64,000 bases of DNA, taken from contig NC_009380.1 in assembly GCF_000016425.1 (NCBI RefSeq), positions 1,086,144 to 1,150,143 on the forward strand, written 5' to 3'. Position numbers and translations under genes: made by a program. The notes below the pieces were generated by a model that searched no databases, was not told where the DNA came from, and saw nothing but the letters and a program-made list of their open reading frames with translations. The DNA comes from Salinispora tropica CNB-440. GTDB taxonomy: Bacteria > Actinomycetota > Actinomycetes > Mycobacteriales > Micromonosporaceae. Within the stretch, counting starts at the first letter, position 1. Every line of letters starts with the position of its first letter. Positions 1-11,368 of the stretch are shown piece by piece.

Positions 1-2
1 TG

Positions 3-377
3 CGTGATCATGGGTTGGGGCTCAAGCCGGGGGAGGAGAAGTTGATTTTCAACCGGTTCTGGCGGGCCGACCCGTCGCGGGCCCGACAGACCGGGGGCAC
101 CGGGTTGGGTCTGTCGATCAGCCTTGAGGACGCCCGGCTACACCGCGGGTGGCTGGAGGCATGGGGCGCACCAGGACAGGGGGCCCAGTTCCGGCTCACC
201 CTGCCGGCGCGGGCCGGCGACCGGCTGACCTCCTCGCCGTTGCGACTGGTGCCCGCCGACGCGAGGCTGCCTTGCGGTGGCCCGCGCGAGGGCGGTCTGC
301 TCGCCATCGGTCAGGGCAGCGCGGGAGTGCTGGCGGTCGGTCCCGCACCGGACGGCCGTGCGGAGGCTCGGCCGTGA
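3..377 (+). CDS. mtrB: MtrB-type sensor histidine kinase, C-terminal end (partial)
   Basis: This is the end of a membrane histidine kinase whose start lies outside the window. The visible residues are the ATP-binding catalytic domain: a G1 box (DHGLG, residues 2-6), an F box (IFNRFWRAD) and a G2 box (GTGLGLSIS), followed by [14 protein letters not shown], which is typical of MtrB. MtrB phosphorylates the response regulator MtrA, which controls cell division and envelope genes in actinobacteria. The last 50 or so residues are low-complexity and of no recognised function. The stop overlaps the lpqB start by 4 nt (GTGA), the classical mtrA-mtrB-lpqB arrangement, which supports the naming. Confidence 0.93.
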   Translation, partial: RDHGLGLKPGEEKLIFNRFWRADPSRARQTGGTGLGLSISLEDARLHRGWLEAWGAPGQGAQFRLTLPARAGDRLTSSPLRLVPADARLPCGGPREGGLLAIGQGSAGVLAVGPAPDGRAEARP

Positions 378-2143
378 GCCGCCGGCTGCCCGTCGGTCTG
401 CTCGTCGGCGTGTTGCTCGTCACCGCAGCCGGTTGCGGGATCCCGGGGGAGACCGAGGTGCGCATCGAGGGCCCCGGCCCGGCGGCCGAGGCGGGTGCGA
501 GTAGCGGGGGCAGGGTCGAGCCGCCGTCCCGTACGGCGGCTGACAGCCGGGAGGAGTTCGTCGACAACTTCCTCTCGGCCGCGGCCGGGGAGTCGGACGG
601 AGCGTACGACCGGGTTAGCGCGTTTGTCGTCCCCGAGGACCGAGCCCGGCTGCCGCAGAAGGAGGGGAGCGAGGTCGCGCTGACCGTGGTGCGGCTGGTC
701 GAGGAGCCGGTCATCGTCCCCGGGCCGCAGGATGTCCAGGTCACCCTCAGGGTGCAGCAGGTCGGGCAGATGACCGCTGACGGGGTGCTGGCGCCCCCGG
801 AGGCCACCCCGGAGACGTACGACTTCGGCCTGCGTCCGTTCTCGCCAGAGGACGGGGACGAGGTCGAGTGGTATGTGACGGATCCGCCGAACGTGCTCCT
901 GCTCAGCGTCGAGGCGCTGAAGCAGTACTACAGGCCATGGACGATCTACTTCTGGAGTTCGGACCGGCTGCGCCTGGTGCCGGACCAGCGCTACCTGGCC
1001 CTCGCCGTGCCCGACGACCGATTGGTCAGCGAGGTGGTCCGCTGGCTCGTTGGCGGCCACTCCGCCTGGCTGAGGCGGGCGATCAGCGGGTTGCCGGACG
1101 GTACCAATCTGATCAATAACGCCACCCGGACGGACAACCGCTGGGAGGTCAACCTGGACATGACCGGTGCGGACAGCAACCGGCTGAGTCTGCTCGCCAC
1201 CCAGCTCGTGTGGTCGTTGCCGGAGCTGACCGGGCAGCTCGAGTTGAAGATCCGCAATCAGTCGCAGTTGATCATTGAGGATGTGGGGCAGCACCGGAGG
1301 CTCAATCCGGTGTACCAGGTCGAAACCACGCCGCAGCCCTTCTGCGTGTACGAGGGGGCGATCCGTTCCCTCGGCCCGACCGCTGTGCCGGTGGCGACCG
1401 CCGAGAACGACAAGGTGCTCTCGGCCGGTATCAGCCGCTCCGGGCAACGCATCCTCGCGGCGCTCGCGGTTGACGCCGGAGACGGGCGGCAGCGACTCGC
1501 GGTCGAGGTCGGCTCCGCGCCCCTCACCTCGTTCACCGCGAGTCAGGAGACGTTCCGGACGATGAGCCGCCCGATCTGGTTGCGGTCGGCGCAACCGCAG
1601 CGGCCGGTCGGCCTGGTCGTCGCCGACGGCAGGCTGTACCGCTTTGACGAGGCGGCCAAACTGGACCCGGTGCAGCTGAGCATCGGGAGCGTGACGGCGG
1701 TGGCCGCCGCCCTGGACGGGCATCGGCTCGCGATCATCAGTGGTGGCGAGCTCTATCTGGCGGCGGTGAGTCACGATGGTGACACGCTCGCCGTCGGGCC
1801 GCCCCGTCAGACCCGCACCTCCCTCACCGGGCTCACCGCAGTCGACTGGTACGGCGAGAACCGTCTGGTCGTGGCCGGCTTGAAGGGCGGCAAGAGGGTG
1901 CTCTACGAGGTCGGAGTGGATGGGGCCTGGGAGGCCAAGCTGCATGTCACCGGCGCCATCGTCACGCATCTGGCGGCGTACCCGGTGCATCCGGAGGCCC
2001 GGTACGGCAGGGTGATGTATGAGGCCAACGACGTGGCGTACCAGGGCTTCCCGCTTGAGCGGATCACCCCGGACCAGGTATGGGACCGCGCGCCGACCGA
2101 CGCCCACACGAGTGACCCGTCCGCGCCCTTCCTGTTCTTCTGA
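374..2143 (+). CDS. lpqB: Lipoprotein LpqB, MtrAB accessory protein
   Basis: A 589-residue lipoprotein. Starting at GTG 374, which overlaps the mtrB stop, gives [21 protein letters not shown]: a short signal peptide and a lipobox with the acylated Cys at residue 21. A longer in-frame start at 149 would bury the signal peptide and is rejected. Residues about 200-300 (around [19 protein letters not shown] and the following LELKI) resemble a GerMN domain. The C-terminal half is beta-rich, as in the LpqB propeller-like domain. LpqB modulates the MtrB sensor in the cell envelope. The position between mtrB and comF is conserved in actinobacteria. Confidence 0.93.
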   Translation: MSRRLPVGLLVGVLLVTAAGCGIPGETEVRIEGPGPAAEAGASSGGRVEPPSRTAADSREEFVDNFLSAAAGESDGAYDRVSAFVVPEDRARLPQKEGSEVALTVVRLVEEPVIVPGPQDVQVTLRVQQVGQMTADGVLAPPEATPETYDFGLRPFSPEDGDEVEWYVTDPPNVLLLSVEALKQYYRPWTIYFWSSDRLRLVPDQRYLALAVPDDRLVSEVVRWLVGGHSAWLRRAISGLPDGTNLINNATRTDNRWEVNLDMTGADSNRLSLLATQLVWSLPELTGQLELKIRNQSQLIIEDVGQHRRLNPVYQVETTPQPFCVYEGAIRSLGPTAVPVATAENDKVLSAGISRSGQRILAALAVDAGDGRQRLAVEVGSAPLTSFTASQETFRTMSRPIWLRSAQPQRPVGLVVADGRLYRFDEAAKLDPVQLSIGSVTAVAAALDGHRLAIISGGELYLAAVSHDGDTLAVGPPRQTRTSLTGLTAVDWYGENRLVVAGLKGGKRVLYEVGVDGAWEAKLHVTGAIVTHLAAYPVHPEARYGRVMYEANDVAYQGFPLERITPDQVWDRAPTDAHTSDPSAPFLFF

Positions 2144-2149
2144 GCAGTG

Positions 2150-2854
2150 ATGCGGGGCCTTGGCCGAGTCGTCCAGGACCTTGGTGCACTGGTGTTGCCG
2201 GTGGAGTGCGCCGGATGTCGGGACCGACGGCCCGGGCTGCGGCAGGGTGTCTGCCCGGAGTGCGTCGCGGCGCTGGGCGACCTGCGTCCGCAGCCGGTGC
2301 GTCCGACTCCGGCTCCGCAGGGCCTGCCGCCGTGCGTGGCTCTCGGCCCCTACACGGGCCCGCTGCGCGAGGTGCTGCTCGCCTACAAGGACCATGGCCG
2401 GCACGGGCTGGCTCGGCCGCTGGGCGCGCTGCTCGCCGAGGTGGTGGCGGTCGCGGTCGGCCCGGTGCGTCCGGTGTTGCTGGTGCCGGTGCCGGACACG
2501 CCGGCGGCGGCCCGGGCCCGGTACGGCGACCACCTCAGCCGGTTGGCCCGGCACTGCGCGGGCCGGCTGCGGCGGGCCGGCTGGCCGGTCGAGGTTCGTT
2601 CGGCGTTGCGGGCGCTGCCCCGGCCAGACTCGGTGACGCTGGACAGCGCGGGCCGGGCGGCGTCGGCCGCCGCGGCGTTTCGGACCCGGCGCCGGTGGCG
2701 GCCAATGCCGGCGGGTGTGGCCCTGGTCGTCGTGGACGACATCGTCACCACCGGTTCGACGCTCGCCGCGGTGAGTCGGGTGCTGACCGCGACCGGCCGG
2801 GTGCCGACGGTTGCGGCGGTGCTCGCCGCGACCGAGAAGAGGCGCCACCGGTAA
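2150..2854 (+). CDS. comF: ComF-family phosphoribosyltransferase-like protein
   Basis: A 234-residue ComF/GntX-type protein. It begins with a zinc-binding four-cysteine motif (CAGC about residues 20-23, then CPEC about 38-41). It ends with a type I phosphoribosyltransferase fold holding the PRPP loop VVVDDIVTTGSTL (about 195-207). In naturally competent bacteria ComF helps take up single-stranded DNA; in actinobacteria its role is not settled. A GTG at 2147 lies directly before ATG 2150, so the start is uncertain by one codon. It follows lpqB by a few bases, which suggests one transcript. Confidence 0.9.
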   Translation: MRGLGRVVQDLGALVLPVECAGCRDRRPGLRQGVCPECVAALGDLRPQPVRPTPAPQGLPPCVALGPYTGPLREVLLAYKDHGRHGLARPLGALLAEVVAVAVGPVRPVLLVPVPDTPAAARARYGDHLSRLARHCAGRLRRAGWPVEVRSALRALPRPDSVTLDSAGRAASAAAAFRTRRRWRPMPAGVALVVVDDIVTTGSTLAAVSRVLTATGRVPTVAAVLAATEKRRHR

Positions 2855-3099
2855 CCGATCGTGATTTCTTTTTCCCCCTTGGTGAACGATTCAGGAAAAA
2901 TCCTGGACTGTCCTGAAAACCAGGGGTGACGGTCGGCCGAACAGGAGTTAGCGTTCTGCTGTCGGGGGAAGGAGGAGTTCTCCCACCTCCCGGCGGTGAA
3001 GGGAGGCGTAACCGCACTGACCGGTCGACGCCGGGTGGGACCGTCCCGAGGGCGCGACCGGGGTACCGCAGTAACGACCATCCGAACGAGGGAGGTCAC

Positions 3100-3726
3100 G
3101 TGGACATCGTGGTCAAGGGCCGGAACGTCGAAGTTCCAGATCATTTCCGGGTGCACGTAGCGGAGAAGCTCGCCAAGATCGAACGCTACGATCACAAGAT
3201 CATCCGGGTTGATGTCGAGCTGTTCCATGAGCGCAATCCGCGTCAGGCGGACCACTGCCAGCGGGTGGAGATCACCTGCGTTTCCCGGGGTCCGGTGATG
3301 CGGGCCGAGGCGGGCACGAGCGACTTCTACAGCGCGCTCGACGCGGCCATCGCCCGGCTGGACGCCCGGATGCGCCGGGCGGCCGACCGCCGTCGGGTCC
3401 ACCACGGCCGGCACGCCCCCATCTCCGTCGCCGCCGCCACCGCCGGGCTCCCGGTTACCGACCTCGTCGCCGGGCCGCTGTCCGCCGACGCTGCCACGGC
3501 GACGGCGGTCGCCGAGCGGGCCGAGGAGGAGCACGACGACCAGCCGTGGCACATCGCGCGGGAGAAGGTCCACCCCGCCGAGCCGATGACCATTGACGAC
3601 GCCCTGTTCCAGATGGAACTGGTCGGACACGACTTCTACCTGTTCCAGGACAAGGAGTCCGGCCGGCCCAGCGTCGTCTACCGACGGCACGCCTACGACT
3701 ACGGGATCATCTCCCTGGCCGTCTGA
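3100..3726 (+). CDS. hpf: Ribosome hibernation promoting factor, long form
   Basis: A 208-residue long-type HPF. The N-terminal domain (VDIVVKGRNVEVPDHFRVHV onward, residues 1-100) is the ribosome-binding fold that occupies the decoding region and tRNA sites. A charged linker follows. The C-terminal domain (about 155-208, with DDALFQMELVGHDFYLFQD and the ending YDYGIISLAV) is the dimerisation module that pairs 70S ribosomes into 100S particles. The start at GTG 3100 has a GGGAGGTC ribosome binding site directly upstream and matches the family N-terminus; an upstream in-frame start at 2926 adds unrelated residues. Known homologues are induced by starvation or stress. The 245 bp upstream hold no gene, only a weak hairpin near 2890-2904. 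Confidence 0.95.
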   Translation: MDIVVKGRNVEVPDHFRVHVAEKLAKIERYDHKIIRVDVELFHERNPRQADHCQRVEITCVSRGPVMRAEAGTSDFYSALDAAIARLDARMRRAADRRRVHHGRHAPISVAAATAGLPVTDLVAGPLSADAATATAVAERAEEEHDDQPWHIAREKVHPAEPMTIDDALFQMELVGHDFYLFQDKESGRPSVVYRRHAYDYGIISLAV

Positions 3727-3831
3727 CGCCCCAGGTACGGGCCGGGGCACACCGAGCAGGCCGCGCTGGGCCGCGTCCCGCCGCATTGGAGCGGCCGGGC
3801 AGTGCTCGCGCTGACCGACCGGGTCGGCGGC

Positions 3832-4959
3832 TCAGCGTGTGCCGGGTGCCTCCGGGAGGTCGCCGGGGAGCAGGCCGAAGAGTGTGCTGTCCGTCCGGAG
3901 CCCGTCGCTGGTGGGAAAGCGTCCGCGCACCCGCCCCTCCCGGCGGAACCCGGCCCGTTCCAACACCCGCTCCGAGGCGACGTTGCCGGCGTGGGTGTCC
4001 GCCCAGATCCGGTCGAGCTTGACCTCGGTGAACCCCCATTCGGCGAGCAGGCGGACCGCACGGGTGGCGTACCCGCGTGCGCGCCAGGCCGGCAGCAGGC
4101 CGTAGCCGACCATCGCCTGTCGGAACTGCGGGTTGTCGTAGACCAGTTGGCAGACGCCGGCGGTGGCCCTGCTGCTCGCGTCGATGATGGCCAGGTTCGC
4201 GACCTGGTCCCGGAGCCATCGGGACTGCCCCTCTCGGCAGTTCCGTTCGATGTCCGCCCGCCGGGGCGGCTCCGGCGGCACCAGGATGGCGACCACCTCG
4301 GGCTGGGTGTGCAGGTTGTACATCGCCTCCGCGTGCTGCGGGTCGCGCGGCCGGAGCTCTACCACGCCGTCGGTGAGCCGGCCGTCGGGTAGGTCCGGTA
4401 GCAACCGTGGAGCCGGCCCCGGGGGGTCGTCGGCGAGCCGCGCCCAGGTGAGGAGATCGGCCCGTTCGCCGTCTCGGCCGCGGCTCGCCAACCGGCGTAC
4501 ACCCTCGGGGCGGAAGCCGGCGGCCAGCGCCACCCGCTGGCTGGCGATGTTCTCTGCGACGGTGAGTAGCTCCAGCCGGCGCGTTCCGCTGGCGAACGCC
4601 CGGTCGGCGAGGGTCTGGGTCGCCGCCGTGGCGACGCCGCGCCCCCGCGCCCACGGGGCGACCCAGTATCCGATTGCGGCCTCCTGGCGACTGGGGACCG
4701 GGTCGTTCAGCCCGATCGTGCCGAGAAGTCGGTCCGTGACACGGTCCGCGATGGTGTACGCGGCCCCACCGCCGGCCCAGGCCGCGGGTGCCCCTTCGGT
4801 GATCCACCACCGGGCGTCCGCCTCGGTGTACGGCGACGGCAGCGCCGGCAGGAAGTGCTGGATCAGCGGGTCGGCACAGGCGGCCGCGGTGTCGGAGATG
4901 TCCTCGAGGCGGGACAAACGCAGTCGGATCCCGGGCCCGTCGATGGTCTCCGGCGTCAT
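3832..4959 (-). CDS. Tandem GNAT-family N-acetyltransferase
   Basis: A 375-residue protein with two GNAT acetyltransferase domains in tandem. The first (about 10-180) has the acetyl-CoA loop WARGRGVATAA. The second (about 195-370) has AWRARGYATRAV and the RimJ/RimL-like segment RIWADTHAGNVASERVLERAGF. The most likely reaction is acetyl transfer from acetyl-CoA to an amine, possibly a protein N-terminus or a small molecule; the substrate cannot be read from the sequence. It is transcribed opposite to hpf and secA, so it is not part of their operons. Confidence 0.88.
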   Translation of the reverse strand: MTPETIDGPGIRLRLSRLEDISDTAAACADPLIQHFLPALPSPYTEADARWWITEGAPAAWAGGGAAYTIADRVTDRLLGTIGLNDPVPSRQEAAIGYWVAPWARGRGVATAATQTLADRAFASGTRRLELLTVAENIASQRVALAAGFRPEGVRRLASRGRDGERADLLTWARLADDPPGPAPRLLPDLPDGRLTDGVVELRPRDPQHAEAMYNLHTQPEVVAILVPPEPPRRADIERNCREGQSRWLRDQVANLAIIDASSRATAGVCQLVYDNPQFRQAMVGYGLLPAWRARGYATRAVRLLAEWGFTEVKLDRIWADTHAGNVASERVLERAGFRREGRVRGRFPTSDGLRTDSTLFGLLPGDLPEAPGTR

Positions 4960-5236
4960 GCCGCCTCCGGCCCGGGCACCGGGTCGATCGGTCCGGGCAC
5001 GGGGTCGATCCGGGCCTGCCGCGCCGCAGGCAGGTCCCGGTCCGGGTAGTTGATCTCGATCTGCTTCATCCGAACCATCGTGCCGGATCGTTCGCCGACG
5101 GCGTAATCGGATTGGCCGCCGCAGCGCTGACCGAGCGCGTTATGTCTGCTTCGGCGGAACGGACCCCGCCACCAGTGACCATCGCCGCGATGGAACGCCT
5201 ACGATGGTTCGAGACTGTCTAGGGGAGCGTTGATCC

Positions 5237-8152
<2,916 letters not shown>

Positions 8153-8338
8153 CCGACCTGCGCCGGGCGCGTTCTGCCCTCCAGCACGCAGTGGGCCGCG
8201 GTTCCCGGATCGGGGCCGCGGCCCGGTTACGTACTGATCAGCACCCGTGGGGCGACCCACCCGATCTGGCTGCTCGTGCGGCTACTGACGGCCGCGGTCG
8301 GCGCAGGGGCGCGGCTGCACGCGTTGCGGCCCGCACTG

Positions 8339-8932
8339 TCACAGCACGTTGAGGGCGGTGCAGAGCCAGCTGCCGCGGCGCTGTTCGAGGCGGATCGCCA
8401 TGGCCCAGGTCCAGCCAGCTGGTCCGGCCAGCACGGCGGCCGCCTCGACGACCGCGTCTCGTGGCTCGCACACCCGCAGCCGGCGCAGGCGCGTGCCGGG
8501 CCGGGTGGAGCGGCGTCGCACCGGCCCCGCGCGGCCGGTGGCGCGGGTCAGCTCGGGCACCAGCTCGGCCGCCCGGGTCGGGTCGAGCAGTCGGCGTAGC
8601 TGGCTGGGGGCTCGATAGCCGTTGATCACCTCCAGACAGGTCGTGACGAAGCGATGCGCAACCCGGATCGCCTCCGGGGTGGCGGTGACCAGCGTCGTGG
8701 CGGGCACCCGGGTCGGTGCGCGCCGGGGCCCGGCCGGGCCCGGTCCGGCCCTGCGGCGCTGGCCGGGTGGGCGGGGCAGTGGGTCCGGGCCCGTCTGGAA
8801 CAGGTCGAGCGCGAGTTGGCCGTCGAGCGGCCGGCGGGCGGGGTCGTCTTCGGCGCAGGGTGGGTCGATGGACGGGGCCGGGCGAAGCCGGACGGGGGGA
8901 CGAGTCGGCTCGGGGCGGCGGACAGCAGTCAT
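8339..8932 (-). CDS. Rv3235-like conserved actinobacterial protein
   Basis: A 197-residue protein with a disordered Pro/Arg-rich N-terminal third and a conserved C-terminal domain (about 95-197: AHRFVTTCLEVINGYRAPSQLRRLLDPTRA, later RLRRLRVCEPRD and AMAIRLEQRRGSWLCTAL). This resembles the Rv3235/DUF6459 family, which is found near secA in actinobacteria and has no settled function. I chose ATG 8932 because GGAGGG stands 5 nt upstream; an upstream start at 8998 lacks one. A 17-bp double repeat (8954-8970) lies 22 bp before this start and recurs before the neighbouring HTH gene, so co-regulation is likely. Confidence 0.7.
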   Translation of the reverse strand: MTAVRRPEPTRPPVRLRPAPSIDPPCAEDDPARRPLDGQLALDLFQTGPDPLPRPPGQRRRAGPGPAGPRRAPTRVPATTLVTATPEAIRVAHRFVTTCLEVINGYRAPSQLRRLLDPTRAAELVPELTRATGRAGPVRRRSTRPGTRLRRLRVCEPRDAVVEAAAVLAGPAGWTWAMAIRLEQRRGSWLCTALNVL

Positions 8933-8953
8933 CCCAGCCCTCCAGATTCTTGT

Positions 8954-8970
8954 GTTTACCTTCGTTTGCC
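8954..8970 (-). promoter_or_regulatory. Double GTTTRCC direct repeat, putative operator
   Basis: On the plus strand this reads GTTTACCTTCGTTTGCC: two 7-bp half-sites spaced exactly 10 bp, one helical turn. It differs at two positions from the copy at 9284-9300. It lies 22 bp upstream of the Rv3235-like start on the minus strand, where a promoter or operator would be. Binding by the adjacent HTH protein is my inference. Confidence 0.5.
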
Positions 8971-9030
8971 TATGGCAGACCACGATTCTGGAGGACAAAA
9001 GAGGCGGGGGTCAATGCCTGTGGAGGGTGG

Positions 9031-9261
9031 CTACTCGGGCTCACGTTCGGCGAGCGGGTTGTCCCGAACCCACTCGGCGGTCTCCGCGTACTTGTGGTTG
9101 ATGTACTCCTCAAGCCGCGTGCGCTCCACCCGCCACTGGCCGCGTCCGCCGATCTTGATCGCCGGCAGCTCACCGCTGCGTACCATGTGGTAGACCTGCG
9201 AGTCCGACACGTTCAGCTCGGCGGCGACGTCGGACAGCAGCAGGAACCTCGGCTCCGCCAC
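9031..9261 (-). CDS. Small helix-turn-helix DNA-binding protein (excisionase/BldC type)
   Basis: A 76-residue protein that is almost entirely one MerR-like/excisionase-family winged helix: LLLSDVAAELNVSDSQVYHMVRSGELPAIKI (about 7-37), then GQWRVERTRLEEYI. Proteins of this size and fold act as transcription factors (BldC) or recombination directionality factors. No integrase is nearby and the locus is conserved chromosome, so a transcription factor is more likely. Start GTG 9261 is preceded by AGGGAG at a good distance. A double repeat operator lies 23 bp upstream, which suggests autoregulation. Confidence 0.82.
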   Translation of the reverse strand: MAEPRFLLLSDVAAELNVSDSQVYHMVRSGELPAIKIGGRGQWRVERTRLEEYINHKYAETAEWVRDNPLAEREPE

Positions 9262-9283
9262 GCAAACTCCCTGAGTTGGCTGC

Positions 9284-9300
9284 GTTTGCCTTAGTTTGCC
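9284..9300 (-). promoter_or_regulatory. Double GTTTGCC direct repeat, putative autoregulatory operator
   Basis: On the plus strand this reads GTTTGCCTTAGTTTGCC, two perfect 7-bp half-sites at 10-bp spacing. It is placed 23 bp before the HTH gene start. A third, weaker half-site (GTTGGC, 9275-9280) continues the 10-bp phasing. BldC-type proteins are known to bind direct repeats cooperatively, which fits this layout. Confidence 0.5.
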
Positions 9301-9474
9301 ACCAGCAACACCCCGAAGGCAGCAGGGTCCCCCGCGCCACCGGGAGTGCGCTCGGGAACACTCCGGGAACCCGGCTTTCGCCGAACCGGTCCGGGGTGTA
9401 TGACGGTCACGGCGTACGGCATGGCCGGCGCCCCAACCGGCGCCCGCCGGTGGAGCTGAACTCAGGGAGAACCG

Positions 9475-9981
9475 GTGACCAATGAGCATGTCCGGGTGTA
9501 TGTCCCGGCGACCGTGCCGATGCTGACTCTGCTGCGGACCGCCGGGCTCCCCGCGGCCTCCGCGCACGCGGTCACCCCGGCGCTGCGCGAGTGGTACGCC
9601 GAGGGGGACGAGGAGGAGCTGGAGTACGTCGCGTTCACGCGGGCAGCCCAGGACGCGCTCCAACTCCTACGAGCCGACGATGCGGCGCCCCGCCGCCGGG
9701 TCGTCGTCTCGGCTGATCTGCCCGCGACTACCGTCGGACCGGGCGATGTGGAGCTGGGGGCCAGCACGGTCGAGCTGGCCGGCCCGGTGCCGGTGCGGGC
9801 GGTGGCCGCCATTCACGTGGACGGGGTGGACGCGGCCAAGGATGTCGCCGCCGCAGCCGGAGTGGTCACCGAGGCGCTCGCCGGTGATCCGGACGCGCAG
9901 TTCGCCGTCGACGGCGCCGAGGACCATGAGCTGGAGTGGTACGACGTCACTGAGCTGGACCAGCTCCTCGGAACACGCTAG
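9475..9981 (+). CDS. Conserved actinobacterial hypothetical protein (DUF6912-like)
   Basis: A 168-residue soluble, acidic protein starting [15 protein letters not shown] and ending [15 protein letters not shown]. It has no signal peptide, membrane segment or catalytic motif that I recognise. It looks like the DUF6912 family of actinobacteria, whose function is unknown. GTG 9475 is preceded by AGGGAG. The 11-mer AACTCAGGGAG at 9459-9469 also occurs, inverted, before the divergent HTH gene (9265-9275), so the two genes may share regulation, although both copies include the ribosome binding site. Confidence 0.7.
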   Translation: MTNEHVRVYVPATVPMLTLLRTAGLPAASAHAVTPALREWYAEGDEEELEYVAFTRAAQDALQLLRADDAAPRRRVVVSADLPATTVGPGDVELGASTVELAGPVPVRAVAAIHVDGVDAAKDVAAAAGVVTEALAGDPDAQFAVDGAEDHELEWYDVTELDQLLGTR

Positions 9982-10054
9982 CCCAGCCGCTCGACATGGT
10001 TGGGCGTACCCGATCTGCCTCGGCTGGCTCCGACCTCTTCCCGGTCGGCGCGGT

Positions 10055-11101
10055 TCACTCTCCGTCCGGGTCGTCCTCGTCCACCGGGGCCGGCCCGAGG
10101 GTGCGGCCGAAGGCGATCATCGCGGTCAACGCGCCGACGAAGAGCACCCAGATCCCGTTGTCCACCCGAGAGGTGCCCAGGGAGGTCTGCGCCACCGCGT
10201 CCGCCTCGCTGAGCGCCCCAGCCAGATCGAGCAGCCTCCGCCCACCGATGCGTAGGACCACCTCGGCGACCAGCAGCAGCAGGCCGGGGCCGGCCCCGGC
10301 GATCAGGTAGGCCGGCCAGCGCAACGTGAACGGATCGCTGCGGCGTGCCGCCCGGCGTCGGGCCCAGGTCAGGTATCCGAAGGCCACCATCCCCGCGACC
10401 AGGCCGGCGAGCAGGGACTCGGTACGGGAGACCCACTTCGCGGCACTGAGCAGCGACTCCTGGGTTTCGCCCGCGCCGAAGAGGTCGAAGAGTGGGCTCC
10501 GTGCCCGGCTGAACGCCACGACGAAGACGAGCGTGCCGAGCCCGGCGGCCACCACCGCGCCGATCACCGGGGCGGTCCGCGTCGCGGCGATGCCCCCGCC
10601 GATGATGGCGGCGGCGGCGGTGGTGCCGGCGATCACGTTGGTCGTGGCCGTGTCGGCGTAGGTCAGGTTGATGGCGAAGGCGGCGGCGAGCCCGATCAGC
10701 AGCCCGCTGGCGACCGCCGCGACAAAGCGCAGGGTGGCCCGGTCTCGACCTCGGTGGGCGAGCAGGTCTGCTCCGAACAGTGCGAAGGCGGTGCCGGCGA
10801 CGAGCGCGGCAGAGATCACCCCGGGTAGGGCAAAGGCGGAGAGGCTGATCGCGGTGATCCCGGCCGCCGCCGAGTCGATCGCCGCGCGGGTAGACCAGAG
10901 CATGGCGGCCAGCCAGCCAAGCGCCAGCAGGCCGAGCGCCGGCGCGCCGGGAGCGAGCAGGTCGGCCCGTCCGAGCGTCGACGGCGTGCTGGCCGCGAGC
11001 GAGTCGACCGCCGCGTCCGGGTGCTCCGGGCCCGCCTCATCCGCGTCGGGGCTCGCCTGCACCGGCTCTGCGGCGGGGGAGTCGCCGGGCTGCTTCGTCA
11101 T
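10055..11101 (-). CDS. Polytopic membrane protein of unknown function
   Basis: A 348-residue protein. The first 55 residues are acidic and disordered. The rest alternates hydrophobic segments, about nine predicted membrane helices (for example APALGLLALGWLAAMLWS, AAAAIIGGGIAA, VAAGLGTLVFVVAF), and ends with an acidic tail (DEDDPDGE). No transporter signature is visible. ATG 11101 has GAAGGGA upstream; a start at 11122 is possible but lacks a site. It stands alone, opposite to its neighbours. Confidence 0.7.
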   Translation of the reverse strand: MTKQPGDSPAAEPVQASPDADEAGPEHPDAAVDSLAASTPSTLGRADLLAPGAPALGLLALGWLAAMLWSTRAAIDSAAAGITAISLSAFALPGVISAALVAGTAFALFGADLLAHRGRDRATLRFVAAVASGLLIGLAAAFAINLTYADTATTNVIAGTTAAAAIIGGGIAATRTAPVIGAVVAAGLGTLVFVVAFSRARSPLFDLFGAGETQESLLSAAKWVSRTESLLAGLVAGMVAFGYLTWARRRAARRSDPFTLRWPAYLIAGAGPGLLLLVAEVVLRIGGRRLLDLAGALSEADAVAQTSLGTSRVDNGIWVLFVGALTAMIAFGRTLGPAPVDEDDPDGE

Positions 11102-11368
11102 CGTCGTCCCTTCGACCGGCACTCGGCCTGCGGCGCGGCCGGTGGTGCACCGGCCAACCAGGGTACGCGTTCGTCGCCGTCGGTCCGGGAGCCGTGTCGG
11201 ACGGTGCGGGGGAGTCGGGGTGGTGGGGATGGGGGCCCCGACGTGGGAGAATCAGTCGAGGTCCCGCCGCCGTAAGGCCCCCGTGGCCCCGGTGCTCGGC
11301 GTCGGCCGCCCGGTCGACGCTCCGTGGGTCCGATACCCCCACTGCCACGAACGCCCAGGAGTCTTTTG

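Noticed and set aside
2855..3099. A riboswitch or attenuator before hpf
   Set aside because: Only a 5-bp hairpin near 2890-2904 is visible, with no known riboswitch core.
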